A stretch of DNA of 64,000 nucleotides from Geodermatophilaceae bacterium NBWT11 (GCA_014218215.1 CP043652.1:310001-374000); one strand, 5' to 3'. Positions 1 through 9,376 are shown, counted from the first letter of the stretch. Numbers and translations are program-made. Notes: generated from the sequence alone by a model not told the origin.

Positions 1-2
1 TC

Positions 3-1058
3 TCGCTGTGGGGCGTGGCCGGCCGGTTCGTCTGGGCCGTCGCCGGCGCCGCGCTGATCGGCGTGCTGGTCGGCCGGATCGGGCTCTGGGTGCGCTCCCG
101 GCTGCACGAGGTCCCGGCCACCACGGCACTGTCCTTCGCCGTCCCGTTCGTCGCCGCCATCCCGGCCGAGCTGGCCGGGGCGTCCGGGCTGGTGGCCGCC
201 GTCCTGGCCGGGCTGACCACCGGCTGGCGCGCCCCGCGGGTGCTCTCCCCCGGCGCCCGGCTGTCCGACGCGCAGAACTGGGGATGCGTCGAGATGCTGC
301 TCGAGGGGGCGGTCTTCCTGCTCATGGGCCTGCAGCTGGTCGGGATCGTCCGCGACGTGCAGGCCGACCACGCCGGCGTCGGGACCGCGCTGGGCATCGC
401 CGCCGGCGCCCTGCTGCTCACCGTCGTCGTCCGGGCGGTCTACGTGAGCCTGCTGTTCCTCGGCCAACGCACCCGGACCGGCCGCGCCGAGCAGCGCAGG
501 GACGTGTTCGCCCGGTTGCACGCCGGGGAGGAGGTGGGCCACCGCAAGCCCCGGCGCACCCCCACCGAGCGGCAGGTCGCGCAGTTCCGCTCGCGGGTCG
601 CCCGCGCCCTCGCCGACCTCGACCACCTGCTCGCGCACCCCCTGGACGCCCGGCAGGGCGCCGTCGTGGTGTGGGCGGGGATGCGCGGTGCGATCACCCT
701 GGCCGCCGCCCAGACGCTGCCCGCGGAGACCCCCGCCCGTCCGCTGCTGCTGCTGGTGGCCGTCGCGGTCGCGGTGGGGTCGTTGCTGCTGCAGGGCGCG
801 ACCCTGCCGTGGGTGGTCCGGCGGCTGCTGCCCGGCCACACCACCGTCGCCGATCCCGCCCAGTGGGACGTCGTCCGTGCCCGGCTGGACGACGCGGCCG
901 CCGGCACGACCGACCCGGTGGCCGTCCTGGACGCCCAGCGGGCCGCCCTGCTCGACGAGCGCGACCTGGGCCGGCTGGAGTCCGCCGTGCTGACCGCGGC
1001 GCTGGCCGAGCTGGACGCCGACCAGATCGCGCTGGAGGTCAGAGCCCGCGCGGGCTGA
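3..1058 (+). CDS. CPA1-family Na+/H+ antiporter, C-terminal part (5' end outside window)
   Basis: The reading frame is open from the first bases of the window, so the true start lies upstream and only about the last 351 residues are present. Several hydrophobic segments are visible, such as the stretch ending in LVGRIGLW and the SFAVPFVAAIPAELAGASGLVAAVLAG segment region, which matches the CPA1 sodium/proton exchanger core. The MRGAITLAAAQTLP segment near residue 225 is the family's conserved WAGMRGA(V/I)xLA helix. A charged cytoplasmic tail follows (residues about 270-350), as in bacterial NhaP/YjcE-type exchangers. The role inferred from the family is monovalent cation and pH homeostasis at the plasma membrane. 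Its stop overlaps the end of the convergent BTAD regulator by 20 bp. Confidence 0.85.
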   Translation, partial: SLWGVAGRFVWAVAGAALIGVLVGRIGLWVRSRLHEVPATTALSFAVPFVAAIPAELAGASGLVAAVLAGLTTGWRAPRVLSPGARLSDAQNWGCVEMLLEGAVFLLMGLQLVGIVRDVQADHAGVGTALGIAAGALLLTVVVRAVYVSLLFLGQRTRTGRAEQRRDVFARLHAGEEVGHRKPRRTPTERQVAQFRSRVARALADLDHLLAHPLDARQGAVVVWAGMRGAITLAAAQTLPAETPARPLLLLVAVAVAVGSLLLQGATLPWVVRRLLPGHTTVADPAQWDVVRARLDDAAAGTTDPVAVLDAQRAALLDERDLGRLESAVLTAALAELDADQIALEVRARAG

Positions 1059-4000
1059 CCAGCACCGCCCCGACCTCGTCCAGCGCGGCCGCCCGGCCCA
1101 CGGCCACCCCGGCAGCCTCCGCCGCCTCCGCGGTGGCCGCGCCCAGCGCCGTGGCGAGCCGGACCCGCAGCGCCGCGGCGGCCGGGTCGCCGCGGTCGGC
1201 CCGGCCGCGCACCGCCTCGGCCAGTCCGAGCAGCCGGGCCGAGGCCGCCGGCTCCCCGGCGGCCTCGGCCACCACCGCGCGGCCGACCAGCACGGTCGCC
1301 AGCACCGGGATGTCTCCCGCGCTCTGCGCCGCCCCCTGCTGCGCCTGCGCCAGGAGCTCCTCGGCCTCGGCCACGGCGCCCCGGCCGGCCAGCACCTGGG
1401 CCCGCACGGTCCGCACGAGCGCACCGATCTGGTCCAGGCCCGCGCCCGCTGCCTCGGCGAGCCGGCCCACCGCCGCGCGGCTGGTCCGGTCGGCCTGCTC
1501 GAGGTCGTCGGCCAGCAGCGCCACCTGCGCCCGGGCCGCCTCGCCGTAGGCGAGCCCGGTGCCCCCGGTCCGTGCCAGGGGCACGAGGACCTCGTCCAGG
1601 TCCGCCTCGGCGCCGGCCAGCTCACCGGCCGCGGCGCGCAGCAGGGCCAGCCGGACCCGGAGCATGGGCGAGTCGTCGGAGGTGCCCAGCTCGTCGGAGC
1701 AGCGCAACGCCTCCGTCACCAGCTCCGTCGCCCGGGCCAGGTCGCCGTCCTGGGCGGCGATCTGGCCCAGCGCGGCCGCGGTGACCGACATCCCCCAGCG
1801 GTCGCCCAGCTCGCGGAAGGCCGCCCGGGCGGTCTGCAGGTCCTCGGACAGGGTCTCGTAGCGCCCGTCGTTCTCCGCGGCCATGCCGACCGCGGCGCGG
1901 ACGACGGCCCGCACCCACGGGTCGGGGTGCGCGGCCGGACGGTCCAGCCCCTCCGGCCGACCGAGGAACACCGAGGCCAGGGCCCAGCTGACCGCGGCGA
2001 CCGGTTCGTCCGCGGCCGCACCGAGCTGGTCGGGGAAGGCGACGACCTCGGTCAGCGCGCCCCGCGCACCGTCCCAGCCGAGCTCGTCGGCGGCGGCCAG
2101 CGCCGCGAAGGTCAGGCAGACCGTGCGCAGCGGGGTGGGTGACGACGGCAGCCGGGCCACCTCCGCCAGCTGCCGGGCGGCGGCGACCTGCTGCCCGGAC
2201 AGCAGCCAGAACCAGGCCAGCCGGCCGGCCAGGTGCACGGCCTCGTCCCCGCGGCCCGCGGAGACCTCGCGCTGCAGTGCGGCCAGCAGCCCGTCGCGCT
2301 CGGCACGCAGCTCGCGCAGGGCGTCGAGCTGCCCCGGGCCGCGCAGCAGCGGGTCCAGCCGGTCCAGCAGGGCCCGGCACCAGGCGGAGTGCGCGGCCTC
2401 GGTCGCCGCGCGCTCGCCCGCGGCGTCCAGCTGTTCGGCGCCGTAGGCCCGCACCGTCTCCAGCATCCGGTACCGGACGCCGTCCCCCTCGGGCACCGCG
2501 GTCAGCAGCGACTTCTCCACCAGCCCGGCGATCGCGTCGAGCACGTCGGGGTCGCCGCAGACGGCCTCCGCGGCCTCGAGCGTCACCCCGTCCGCGGGCA
2601 CCGACAGCCGCCGGCCGACGGCCTGCTCGGCCGGGCGCAGGGCCTCCCAGCTCCACTCCACCACCGCCCGCAGGGTCTGCTGGCGGGGCAGCGCCACCCG
2701 GCTGCCCCCGGTCAGCAGCGCGAAGCGGTCGTCGAGCCGGGCGGCGATCTGGGCCAGGCCCAGCGTGCGCAGCCGGGCCGCGGCCAGCTCCAGGGCCAGC
2801 GGCATGCCGTCCAGCCGCCGGCACACCTCGAGCACGAGCGGCAGGGTGCCCGCGGTCACCGCGAACGCGGGGCTGGCGGCGACCGCCCGGTCGGTGAACA
2901 GCCGGACGACGTCGGAGTCGGCGGCCCGCGGGTCGTCGGCCGCCGGCACCGACAGGGGGCCCACCGGCACCAGCGCCTCCCCCGGGATGCCGAGGGCCTC
3001 CCGGCTCGTGGTGAGCACGACGAGGCCGGGGCAGGAGCCCAGCAGCTCGTCGGTGAGCCGGGCCACGGCGTCGACGAGGTGCTCGCAGTTGTCCAGCACC
3101 AGCAGCCCCCGCCGGGTGGCGAGCACCTCCCGGAGCCGCACCCCGGTCTCGACCACGGTGGGCACCCGCTCCAGCGTGGTGGAGCCCCGCTGCCCCACGG
3201 CGGTGAGGACGGCGGCGGGCAGCTGGCGCGGCTCCCCGAGCGGGGCCAGCTCGACCCACCAGACCCCGTCCTGGGTCGTGGACTCCCGCTGCCGGGCGAC
3301 CTCCTGGGCCAGCCGGGTCTTGCCCGCACCGCCGGGGCCCAGCAGGGTGACCAGGCGCCCGCGGTCGAGCCGGTCGGCGACCAGGTCCAGCTCTGTGGCC
3401 CGGCCGCGGAAGCTCGTGAGCGCCGTGCGCAGGACGGGGCGCTCCGGGGTCTCGTCCCGGAGCACGGCCAGCTGGGCGGCCTGCAGCGCCGGTCCGGGGT
3501 CGGTCCCGAGCTCGTCGGCCAGCCGCCGCCGGGCCTGCTCGTACGCGGCCAGGGCGTCCGCCGTCCGGCCGGCCCGGTGCAGGGCCCGGACCCGTAGGGC
3601 GACCAGTGCCTCGCGGAGGGGGTGCTCGGTGACGAGCCGGTCGAGCTCGGGCAGCTCCGCGGCTCCCGCGCCGGAGAGCCGGCCCTCGGCACCGACCAGC
3701 CGCAGCTCGGCCCAGCGGGCGGCCGGGGCGGCGGTGAAGGCCAGGTCACGCAGGTCGGCCAGCGGCTCGCCCCGCCACAGCGCCTCGGCGGCGCCGGGGT
3801 CGGTGGCGACCAGGTCCTCGAACCGGCAGGCGTCGACGGCGTCCCGGGGCAGGTCGAGCAGGTAGCCCGGCGGCTGGGCCCGCAGCGGCACCCCGGGCAC
3901 CGCCCGACGCACCCGGGACACCACGGCCTGCAGGGCGTTGGCCGGGGCGGCCGGCGGGGCGCCGTCCCAGAGCGCCTCGACCAGCGCGTCGATCGAGACC

Positions 4001-4119
4001 ACCCGGCCGGGGTCCAGCGCCAGCCGGGCCAGCAGCGCCCGCGCCCGGACCCCGAGCTCGGTGGGGACGCCGTCGACCCGGACGACGACCGGCCCGAGCA
4101 GCTCGACGGCGAGGGTCAC
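1039..4119 (-). CDS. AfsR/SARP-like BTAD transcriptional regulator with NTPase and TPR regions
   Basis: A 1026-residue protein. Residues about 1-90 form an OmpR-like winged-helix DNA-binding domain, and about 95-240 a bacterial transcriptional activation domain (LREALVALRVRALHRAGRTADALAAY-type helices). An STAND-type NTPase follows, with a P-loop GPGGAGKTRL near residue 265 and a Walker B LLVLDNCEH near 345. The last 450 residues are alanine-rich helical repeats of TPR type. This is the AfsR architecture, and such proteins activate secondary-metabolite or stress genes. The longer upstream frame looks like out-of-frame sequence, and GTG at 4119 directly precedes the VELLGPVVVRVDG domain start. 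That GTG overlaps the methyltransferase stop (GTGA), so translation is probably coupled. The target genes are unknown. Confidence 0.85.
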   Translation of the reverse strand: MTLAVELLGPVVVRVDGVPTELGVRARALLARLALDPGRVVSIDALVEALWDGAPPAAPANALQAVVSRVRRAVPGVPLRAQPPGYLLDLPRDAVDACRFEDLVATDPGAAEALWRGEPLADLRDLAFTAAPAARWAELRLVGAEGRLSGAGAAELPELDRLVTEHPLREALVALRVRALHRAGRTADALAAYEQARRRLADELGTDPGPALQAAQLAVLRDETPERPVLRTALTSFRGRATELDLVADRLDRGRLVTLLGPGGAGKTRLAQEVARQRESTTQDGVWWVELAPLGEPRQLPAAVLTAVGQRGSTTLERVPTVVETGVRLREVLATRRGLLVLDNCEHLVDAVARLTDELLGSCPGLVVLTTSREALGIPGEALVPVGPLSVPAADDPRAADSDVVRLFTDRAVAASPAFAVTAGTLPLVLEVCRRLDGMPLALELAAARLRTLGLAQIAARLDDRFALLTGGSRVALPRQQTLRAVVEWSWEALRPAEQAVGRRLSVPADGVTLEAAEAVCGDPDVLDAIAGLVEKSLLTAVPEGDGVRYRMLETVRAYGAEQLDAAGERAATEAAHSAWCRALLDRLDPLLRGPGQLDALRELRAERDGLLAALQREVSAGRGDEAVHLAGRLAWFWLLSGQQVAAARQLAEVARLPSSPTPLRTVCLTFAALAAADELGWDGARGALTEVVAFPDQLGAAADEPVAAVSWALASVFLGRPEGLDRPAAHPDPWVRAVVRAAVGMAAENDGRYETLSEDLQTARAAFRELGDRWGMSVTAAALGQIAAQDGDLARATELVTEALRCSDELGTSDDSPMLRVRLALLRAAAGELAGAEADLDEVLVPLARTGGTGLAYGEAARAQVALLADDLEQADRTSRAAVGRLAEAAGAGLDQIGALVRTVRAQVLAGRGAVAEAEELLAQAQQGAAQSAGDIPVLATVLVGRAVVAEAAGEPAASARLLGLAEAVRGRADRGDPAAAALRVRLATALGAATAEAAEAAGVAVGRAAALDEVGAVLVSPRGL

Positions 4120-4736
4120 GCGTCCCGGCGCAGCAGCCGCAGCGAACCGGTGCCGGGCAGCTCGGTGAACTCCCCCGAGGCCAGCACCCGGGTGTAGACG
4201 CCGAAGGGCGCCTGGCCGCCGTCGGCGGGGTCGGGGAAGACGTCGTGCACCGCGAGCGTGCCGCCCACGGCGAGCTTCTCGACCCAGGCGTCCTGGTCGC
4301 GGCGGGCGGACTCCTCGGTGTGGCTGCCGTCCAGGAACAGCAGCGCCAGGGGGGCCGCCCACAGCGGGGCGAGGGTCTCCGAGCGGGCGACGACGGCGAC
4401 CACCAGGTCCTCGGCCGGGTGCACGGTGCGGCGGAAGGAGGGCAGCGTGTCCAGCTCGTTGACGGCCGGGTCGACCAGCTCGGGCTGGTGGTACTCCCAG
4501 CCGGGCTGGTGCTCCTCCGAGCCGCGGTGGTGGTCCACGGTGACGACGACCCGCCCGGTCTCGTCGGCCGCGGCGGCCAGGTAGAGCGCGGACTTGCCCA
4601 TCCAGCTGCCGATCTCCAGCAGTGGCCCGGGCACCGCGACCGAGCGGGCCGCCGCGTACAGCGCCCGCCCCTCGTCCTCGGGCATAAACCCCGGTGCCGC
4701 GACCGCCAGGGCCAGCAGCTCGTCGGTGCGGGTCAC
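4116..4736 (-). CDS. class I SAM-dependent methyltransferase
   Basis: A 206-residue protein with the Rossmann methyltransferase motif I as LLEIGSWMGKSALYLAAA (residues about 38-55), an acidic residue in VVVTVDHHRG for the SAM ribose, and LALLFLDGSHTEESARRD as the post-motif strand. The pattern LDGSHTxE is typical of the Methyltransf_24 (class I, O-methyltransferase-like) group often encoded in natural-product loci. The substrate cannot be read from sequence. The GTG start at 4736 overlaps the stop of the upstream YibE/F gene (GTGA), and its own stop overlaps the BTAD start, so the three genes form one translationally coupled unit. An upstream extension of the same frame lacks any conserved character. 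Confidence 0.8.
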   Translation of the reverse strand: MTRTDELLALAVAAPGFMPEDEGRALYAAARSVAVPGPLLEIGSWMGKSALYLAAAADETGRVVVTVDHHRGSEEHQPGWEYHQPELVDPAVNELDTLPSFRRTVHPAEDLVVAVVARSETLAPLWAAPLALLFLDGSHTEESARRDQDAWVEKLAVGGTLAVHDVFPDPADGGQAPFGVYTRVLASGEFTELPGTGSLRLLRRDA

Positions 4737-5989
4737 CGGGCGAACCGGGTGAGCAGCGTCGGCGCGGGCCGGTTGCCCGCGGCCTTGGCGAAGAACGCGC
4801 CGACCGCCGTCGTCACCGGGACGGCGAGGACCAGCGCGATGGCGCCGACCAGCGTCCGGATGACCTCCTCGCCCACCTCGGTGCCGGTGACGACGTCCCA
4901 CAGCGGCCGGTCGTAGATCTCGAAGAGCAGCAGCAGCGGGAGCGCGGCCCCGGCGTAGGCGAAGACGATCGTGTAGATCGTGGAGGCGATGTGGTCGCGG
5001 CCCACGCTCATCCCTCGGGCGAACAGCTGCGCCCAGGTGAGCGTCGGGTCGACCTCGTGCAGCTGCCAGATCGCCGAGGCCTGGGTGATGGTGACGTCGT
5101 TGAGCACGCCGAGCCCGGCCACGGTGATGCCGGCCAGCACCAGCCCGGAGAAGTCCAGCGTCGGGTCGAAGGTGGACAGCTGCACCGTCTCCTCGCTCGA
5201 CAGCCCGGTCAGCTTGGCCGCCGACACCGCCAGCGCCCCCATGACCGCGACCAGCGTCAACCCGAACAGGGTGCCGATCAGCGCCGTCGTCGTCCGGGCG
5301 CTGAAGCCGTGCGCCAGGTAGAGGACGACGAACATGATCGCCGAACTGCCCACCAGCGTGACCAGCGTCGGGGAGCTCTCACCGAGGATCCCGGGCAGCA
5401 CGAACTTCAGCAGCACGAAGAACGAGAACGCCAGCCCGACGAGGGCGGCGATGCCGCGCAGCCGGGCGACCGCGGCCACCACCAGCACGAACCCCAGCGC
5501 CAGGGTGATGATCGGCGCGCCCCGGGCGAAGTCGTTGAAGGTGTAGCTGGCCTGGCCGTCGCCCGTGTCGGCGGACCGGGCGACCACGATCGTCTCGCCC
5601 TCCTCGATGCCGTAGGCGACCACGTCGGCGGACAGCTCGATCGAGACGTACTCCCCGGTGCCCGCGCCCTCCACGACCTCCACCACCGCGGTGGCGCAGG
5701 TGAGCGTCTGGCCCTCGACCGCCCCGGTGGAGCAGTCGTAGGTCTGCAGCGACACCACCCGCGCGTCGGCCAGCGTGGTGCTCCCGCTGGGCAGGTACTG
5801 CTGGGCGGTCTGCCCGGCCCGGGTCTCACCGCCCGAGGGCCACAGCGCGATCAGCCCGACGACGGTGGCCAGGGCGACCGGCACGAGCACCAGCAGCATC
5901 AGCCAGGTCGCCCGCCGGCGGCGGGCGAGCACCTGCTCGGTCGGCGGGGCGTCGTCCGTGGGTCCGTGGGAGTGGGAGTGGGCCGGCAC
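4733..5989 (-). CDS. YibE/F family integral membrane protein
   Basis: A 418-residue protein. A short N-terminal tail contains the histidine run HSHSHG, then one membrane segment (about residues 28-48), then a 100-residue extracytoplasmic beta-rich region with two cysteines (YDCSTG and LTCATA). At least seven further membrane helices run to the C terminus, including GLGVLNDVTITQASAIWQL. That last motif is diagnostic of the YibE/F family in lactobacilli and actinobacteria. The function of the family is not established. The gene lies 4 bp after the M20 amidohydrolase stop and overlaps the next gene, so it is part of a minus-strand operon with the methyltransferase and BTAD regulator. Confidence 0.8.
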   Translation of the reverse strand: MPAHSHSHGPTDDAPPTEQVLARRRRATWLMLLVLVPVALATVVGLIALWPSGGETRAGQTAQQYLPSGSTTLADARVVSLQTYDCSTGAVEGQTLTCATAVVEVVEGAGTGEYVSIELSADVVAYGIEEGETIVVARSADTGDGQASYTFNDFARGAPIITLALGFVLVVAAVARLRGIAALVGLAFSFFVLLKFVLPGILGESSPTLVTLVGSSAIMFVVLYLAHGFSARTTTALIGTLFGLTLVAVMGALAVSAAKLTGLSSEETVQLSTFDPTLDFSGLVLAGITVAGLGVLNDVTITQASAIWQLHEVDPTLTWAQLFARGMSVGRDHIASTIYTIVFAYAGAALPLLLLFEIYDRPLWDVVTGTEVGEEVIRTLVGAIALVLAVPVTTAVGAFFAKAAGNRPAPTLLTRFAR

Positions 5990-5993
5990 CGGG

Positions 5994-7241
5994 TCAGGCT
6001 AGGCGGCGACCGGCACGCGGGGGCTCGACCGGGCCGAGCCGGCCCGCCCCGGCCAGGTACCCGGCCAGCAGCGCCTCGGCGACCCGGGCGACGGCGTCCT
6101 CCCCAGGCAGGAAGCGCGGCGAGTGCAGGCCCGGACGGCGGCCGGCGGCGTCCGGCGCACCGCCGTCGACCCCCAGGAAGAGCATCAGGCCGCGGGCGTC
6201 GGCGCAGTAGTGGCTGAAGTCGTCGGCGCCGAAGGACCGCCAGGAGTCGTCCACCTCGACCCCGGCGCGGGCCAGCCAGGGCAGCGTGGCCCGGGCGAGG
6301 TCGGGGTCGTTGGCGAGCACCGGCTCGTTGCTCTCGCTGTGCACGACGGCGGTGCACCCGTACGCGGCGGCGGTGTGCTCGGCGACGTCGCCGAGCGCCT
6401 GCAGCAGCATCGTGCGGTCGCTCTCCCGCATCACCCGCAGGCCACCGCGGGCCCGGGCGGTGTCGGGGACGACGTTGAAGCTGCTGCCCGCGTCCAGCTG
6501 GGTGACCGCCAGGACGGCGCCCACGGTGGGGTCGACCCGGCGGCTCACCAGCTGCTGCAGCGCGACCACGACGGCGGCCAGGGCGAGCACCGGGTCGGCG
6601 GTGGTGTGCGGGTAGCCACCGTGCCCGCCGTGCCCGGTGACGGTGACCGTGAACTCGTCGGTGGCCGCGTTGACCGGGCCGGGGGTCGCGTTGACCACGC
6701 CGTCGGCGAGCTGGGGCTGCACGTGCGCGGCGACGACGGCGACCACCTGCTCCTCGGCCAGCAGCCCGGACGCCACGACGTCCCGGGCCCCCGAGGGCGC
6801 GCCCTCCTCCCGCGGCTGCAGCAGGGCCAGCAGCGGGGCCGGTCCACCGACGCGGGCGACCGCGCGGCAGACGGCGACCAGCCCGGCCAGGTGCGCGTCG
6901 TGCCCGCAGGCGTGCATGACCGGCCCGGTGGCCGCCCACTCCACCCCGGTGGTCTCGGTGACGACCAGCCCGTCGAGCTCGGCACGCAGCGCGACGGTGG
7001 GCCCGGTGGTGGTGCCGATCCGGACCAGTCGGCCCGTCCCGGCGACCTGCCGCCCCTCCCCCGCACCCAGCGCGGCGACCACGGCGGACGTGGTGTCGGC
7101 CTCGTCGCCGGAGCGGCGCGGGTCGGCGTGCAGGGCGTGCCGCAGCGCGACCGCGGCCGGCAGCTCCTCGGCGACGGCGGCGCGCAGCAGGTCGTGCCAG
7201 GCGGCCAGGGCGGGATCGGGGTCGCCGACGGGGGTGCTCAC
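5994..7241 (-). CDS. M20 family metallo-amidohydrolase (M20D, hippurate/IAA-amide hydrolase type)
   Basis: A 415-residue protein. It has the metal-binding HACGHDAH motif near residue 112, the EEGAPSGARDVVASG segment carrying the general-base glutamate, GHGGHGGYPHTTADPV at the dimerisation-domain border, and LHSPRF near the C terminus. These are the marks of M20D amidohydrolases, which hydrolyse N-acyl amino acids such as hippurate in the cytoplasm. The substrate is not determined. GTG at 7241 follows a CACCAT hexamer (7248-7253) by exactly 6 nt, which suggests a leaderless mRNA. It is the first gene of the minus-strand unit running to the BTAD regulator and is divergent from the FRG gene. Confidence 0.85.
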   Translation of the reverse strand: MSTPVGDPDPALAAWHDLLRAAVAEELPAAVALRHALHADPRRSGDEADTTSAVVAALGAGEGRQVAGTGRLVRIGTTTGPTVALRAELDGLVVTETTGVEWAATGPVMHACGHDAHLAGLVAVCRAVARVGGPAPLLALLQPREEGAPSGARDVVASGLLAEEQVVAVVAAHVQPQLADGVVNATPGPVNAATDEFTVTVTGHGGHGGYPHTTADPVLALAAVVVALQQLVSRRVDPTVGAVLAVTQLDAGSSFNVVPDTARARGGLRVMRESDRTMLLQALGDVAEHTAAAYGCTAVVHSESNEPVLANDPDLARATLPWLARAGVEVDDSWRSFGADDFSHYCADARGLMLFLGVDGGAPDAAGRRPGLHSPRFLPGEDAVARVAEALLAGYLAGAGRLGPVEPPRAGRRLA

Positions 7242-7294
7242 CCGCCCATGGTGCCGGGCAGGCGTTGCCGGGACGTCACGGGCAGACTCGGCCC

Positions 7295-8257
7295 GTGACG
7301 GACCAGGCAGACCCCGGCTGGGTCCGCAGCGGGTGGGGCCACCGGGTGGACTCCCAGGACGAGGCGTTCCGGGCGATCACCCGGATCGTGTCGCTGTCGG
7401 CGAACCGGCGGTACGTGTGGCGGGGCTGCACGAACAGCGCGTTCCGACTGCGCTCCTCCCTGCTGCGGGAGCTGATCGTCGCGGAGGGCGAGCCGCTGCC
7501 GAACGAACAGCTGGTGCGCCAGCACGAGGTCGCGATGCTGCGGGAGGCCCGGGAGTGGGGGCTGGCCGTGGAGATGGGCCCTCTTGCGTCGGACCTCTAC
7601 CTCCTGGCCCACCTCCAGCACCACGGGCTCCCCACCCGGTTGCTCGACGTCACGTACAACCCGATGACCGCGTTGTGGTTCGCCTGCGAGGGCGGGGAGG
7701 ACCAGGCGGGGGTCGTCTTCGCGTTCGACGTCACGGCCCTACCGACCCACGACACCATCGATCCGCACCAGAGGCAGACCTACGGCCTGCAGTCCGACCC
7801 GCACGCCTGGACGCTGCGCCGGGCGCTCCGGCAATCTGCATTGCGTTCTGAACCGTTCCTCGTGCGACCGACCGTGCCGAACCCCCGCATGCAGGCACAG
7901 GAGGGCCTGTTCCTGTCCGGCGCCGTGCCCACGACCGTCATGGCCGGAGGCATCGACGGGCTCCCTCTGCGACTGGGATCCCCGCCGGGCAGGGACAAGC
8001 TCGGTGCCCTGTTCAGCGAGGGCAACCGCCGAGCGGGGCGACCAGCGAGGCTGCCTTTCGTCGCCCTGGTGATCCCGGCGCGTCTGAAGGGCACCATCCG
8101 GAACCACCTGACAGCCCTCAACCGCACCCGCGCCGTCCTCTACCCCGACGTCGACGGGTTCCGGGACGCCTACCGCGGCGAGCACGTACAGCTCCACCCG
8201 CTGCCCGACGTCGTCCCCGCCCAGGACGACGCCGAGGCGGGGCCTCAGAGCCGGTAG
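7295..8257 (+). CDS. FRG domain-containing protein
   Basis: A 320-residue protein. The FRG domain is recognisable by YVWRG (residues about 40-44), RLRSSLLREL, then LLAHLQHHGLPTRLLDVTYNPMTALWFAC (about 107-135), the best-conserved part of the family. The biochemical role of FRG domains is not settled; they occur in solitary proteins and next to defence-related genes. No nuclease, protease or toxin domain is visible here. GTG at 7295 follows CAGACT (7283-7288) by 6 nt, so it is probably leaderless, and the upstream TTG is rejected. Base composition around 7,800-8,000 is slightly less GC-rich than its neighbours. It converges on and overlaps the amidohydrolase stop by 13 bp. Confidence 0.8.
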   Translation: MTDQADPGWVRSGWGHRVDSQDEAFRAITRIVSLSANRRYVWRGCTNSAFRLRSSLLRELIVAEGEPLPNEQLVRQHEVAMLREAREWGLAVEMGPLASDLYLLAHLQHHGLPTRLLDVTYNPMTALWFACEGGEDQAGVVFAFDVTALPTHDTIDPHQRQTYGLQSDPHAWTLRRALRQSALRSEPFLVRPTVPNPRMQAQEGLFLSGAVPTTVMAGGIDGLPLRLGSPPGRDKLGALFSEGNRRAGRPARLPFVALVIPARLKGTIRNHLTALNRTRAVLYPDVDGFRDAYRGEHVQLHPLPDVVPAQDDAEAGPQSR

Positions 8258-9351
8258 GCCCGCCGGGCGTTCTCCGAACCGATCATCGCGGCGACCCGGC
8301 CGGCGTCGTCCGCCGTCCACGCGCCGTCCGCGACGCCGTCCCCCAGGTAGGACCCCAGGTTGCGGCGGAAGAGCAGCGTGCCCAGCACGTACAGCTCGGC
8401 GAGGCCGAAGGCGTCGGAGGAGAACAGCACCTTCCCGAACGGGGCCAGCTCCAGCAGCTCGGCCTGCAGCGCCGCCGAGCGCGCGCCCAGGTTGTGCGTG
8501 GCCAGCCCGACGTCGACGAAGACGTGGCCGAACACCTGGGCCAGGAAGCCGGCGTTGCGGTGGAACGGGTAGTTGTGCAGCAGCAGCACCGGCACCCCGG
8601 CCGGCTCGGTGGCCCGCAGCAGGTCGGTGAGCAGCAGCGGGTCGCAGCGGTGCAGGTCGACGTCGGCGTCGCCGTAGCCGACGTGGAACTGCACCGGCAG
8701 CCCCGCGTCGATGCCCGACCACACCAGGAAGCGGTGCAGCACCGGGTCGGCGATCCGCAGCGGGCCCCGGCCGTGCAGCAGGTGGTCCGCGGCCTGGGAC
8801 ACCTCGAGGTCGGTGGGCCGGGCGCCGTCCAGGGCCAGGCCGACCCGGTAGGCCGCGATCGACTTGCACCCGACGGCCGAGCGGGCCCGCTCGGCCAGCT
8901 TCTCGCGGAACGCCGCGGCGAACCCGCCCGCCCCGCAGTCGGCGGCCAGGCACTCCTCGGCCAGCGCCTCGAGCCGGACGATCTCGTGCCCGGTGCCGCC
9001 GGTGAGCGCAGCGAGCTCGGCGGGGCTGGTGATCGGCTCGGGCAGGTAGCCGGTGTCGACCAGGAAGGTCTGCGTGCCGACCGCGGCCATCAGCCGGCGG
9101 TTGACCTCGTCTGCCCCGAGCTCGGCCCGGCGGGCGAGGTAGGTGTCGGTGTCGGTGTGCGGCTCGAGGTCCAGCAGTGGCGGGCACCAGCGGCGCAGCG
9201 CGAACCCGATCTGGGAGTCCATCAGCGACCCACCCAGCGCGCTCGGCGCGCTGGCCTCGGTGAGCATCGCCTCGAACGCGGGGCGGTCGAGGTCACGGCG
9301 CACCAGGCCGTGGCAGTGGTGGTCGATCAGCTCGAGCCCGGTGAGGTCCAC
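8245..9351 (-). CDS. amidohydrolase-2 family protein (FluG N-domain-like)
   Basis: A 368-residue TIM-barrel hydrolase. Near the N terminus LIDHHCHGL supplies the HxH metal ligands, GLPVQFHVGYGDADVD and VLLLHNYPFHRNAG provide further histidines, and VLFSSDAFG holds the late aspartate. This order matches amidohydrolase family 2, including stand-alone relatives of the N-terminal domain of fungal FluG, whose partner domain is glutamine-synthetase-like. A GS-like gene does lie at 19,913 in this window, but 10 kb away, so a link is only a suggestion. GTG at 9351 is chosen because GAGACT (minus strand, 9358-9363) precedes it by 6 nt. ATG at 9378 would add nine residues and overlap the SDR start. Confidence 0.75.
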   Translation of the reverse strand: MDLTGLELIDHHCHGLVRRDLDRPAFEAMLTEASAPSALGGSLMDSQIGFALRRWCPPLLDLEPHTDTDTYLARRAELGADEVNRRLMAAVGTQTFLVDTGYLPEPITSPAELAALTGGTGHEIVRLEALAEECLAADCGAGGFAAAFREKLAERARSAVGCKSIAAYRVGLALDGARPTDLEVSQAADHLLHGRGPLRIADPVLHRFLVWSGIDAGLPVQFHVGYGDADVDLHRCDPLLLTDLLRATEPAGVPVLLLHNYPFHRNAGFLAQVFGHVFVDVGLATHNLGARSAALQAELLELAPFGKVLFSSDAFGLAELYVLGTLLFRRNLGSYLGDGVADGAWTADDAGRVAAMIGSENARRAYRL

Positions 9352-9357
9352 CCGCGC

Positions 9358-9369
9358 AGTCTCTACCGT
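9358..9369. promoter_or_regulatory. back-to-back divergent leaderless promoters
   Basis: Two extended -10-like hexamers abut: GAGACT on the minus strand (9358-9363) and TACCGT on the plus strand (9364-9369). They lie 6 nt and 7 nt from the GTG (9351) and ATG (9377) of the amidohydrolase and SDR genes. The inferred transcription starts are 26 bp apart, so one polymerase would cover both. Confidence 0.5.
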
Positions 9370-9376
9370 GGACGGC

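Noticed and set aside
8-1549. Long plus-strand open frame over the antiporter and beyond
   Set aside because: Arg/Pro/Ala-rich translation with no family motifs; it is an out-of-frame shadow of the antiporter and the minus-strand BTAD gene.
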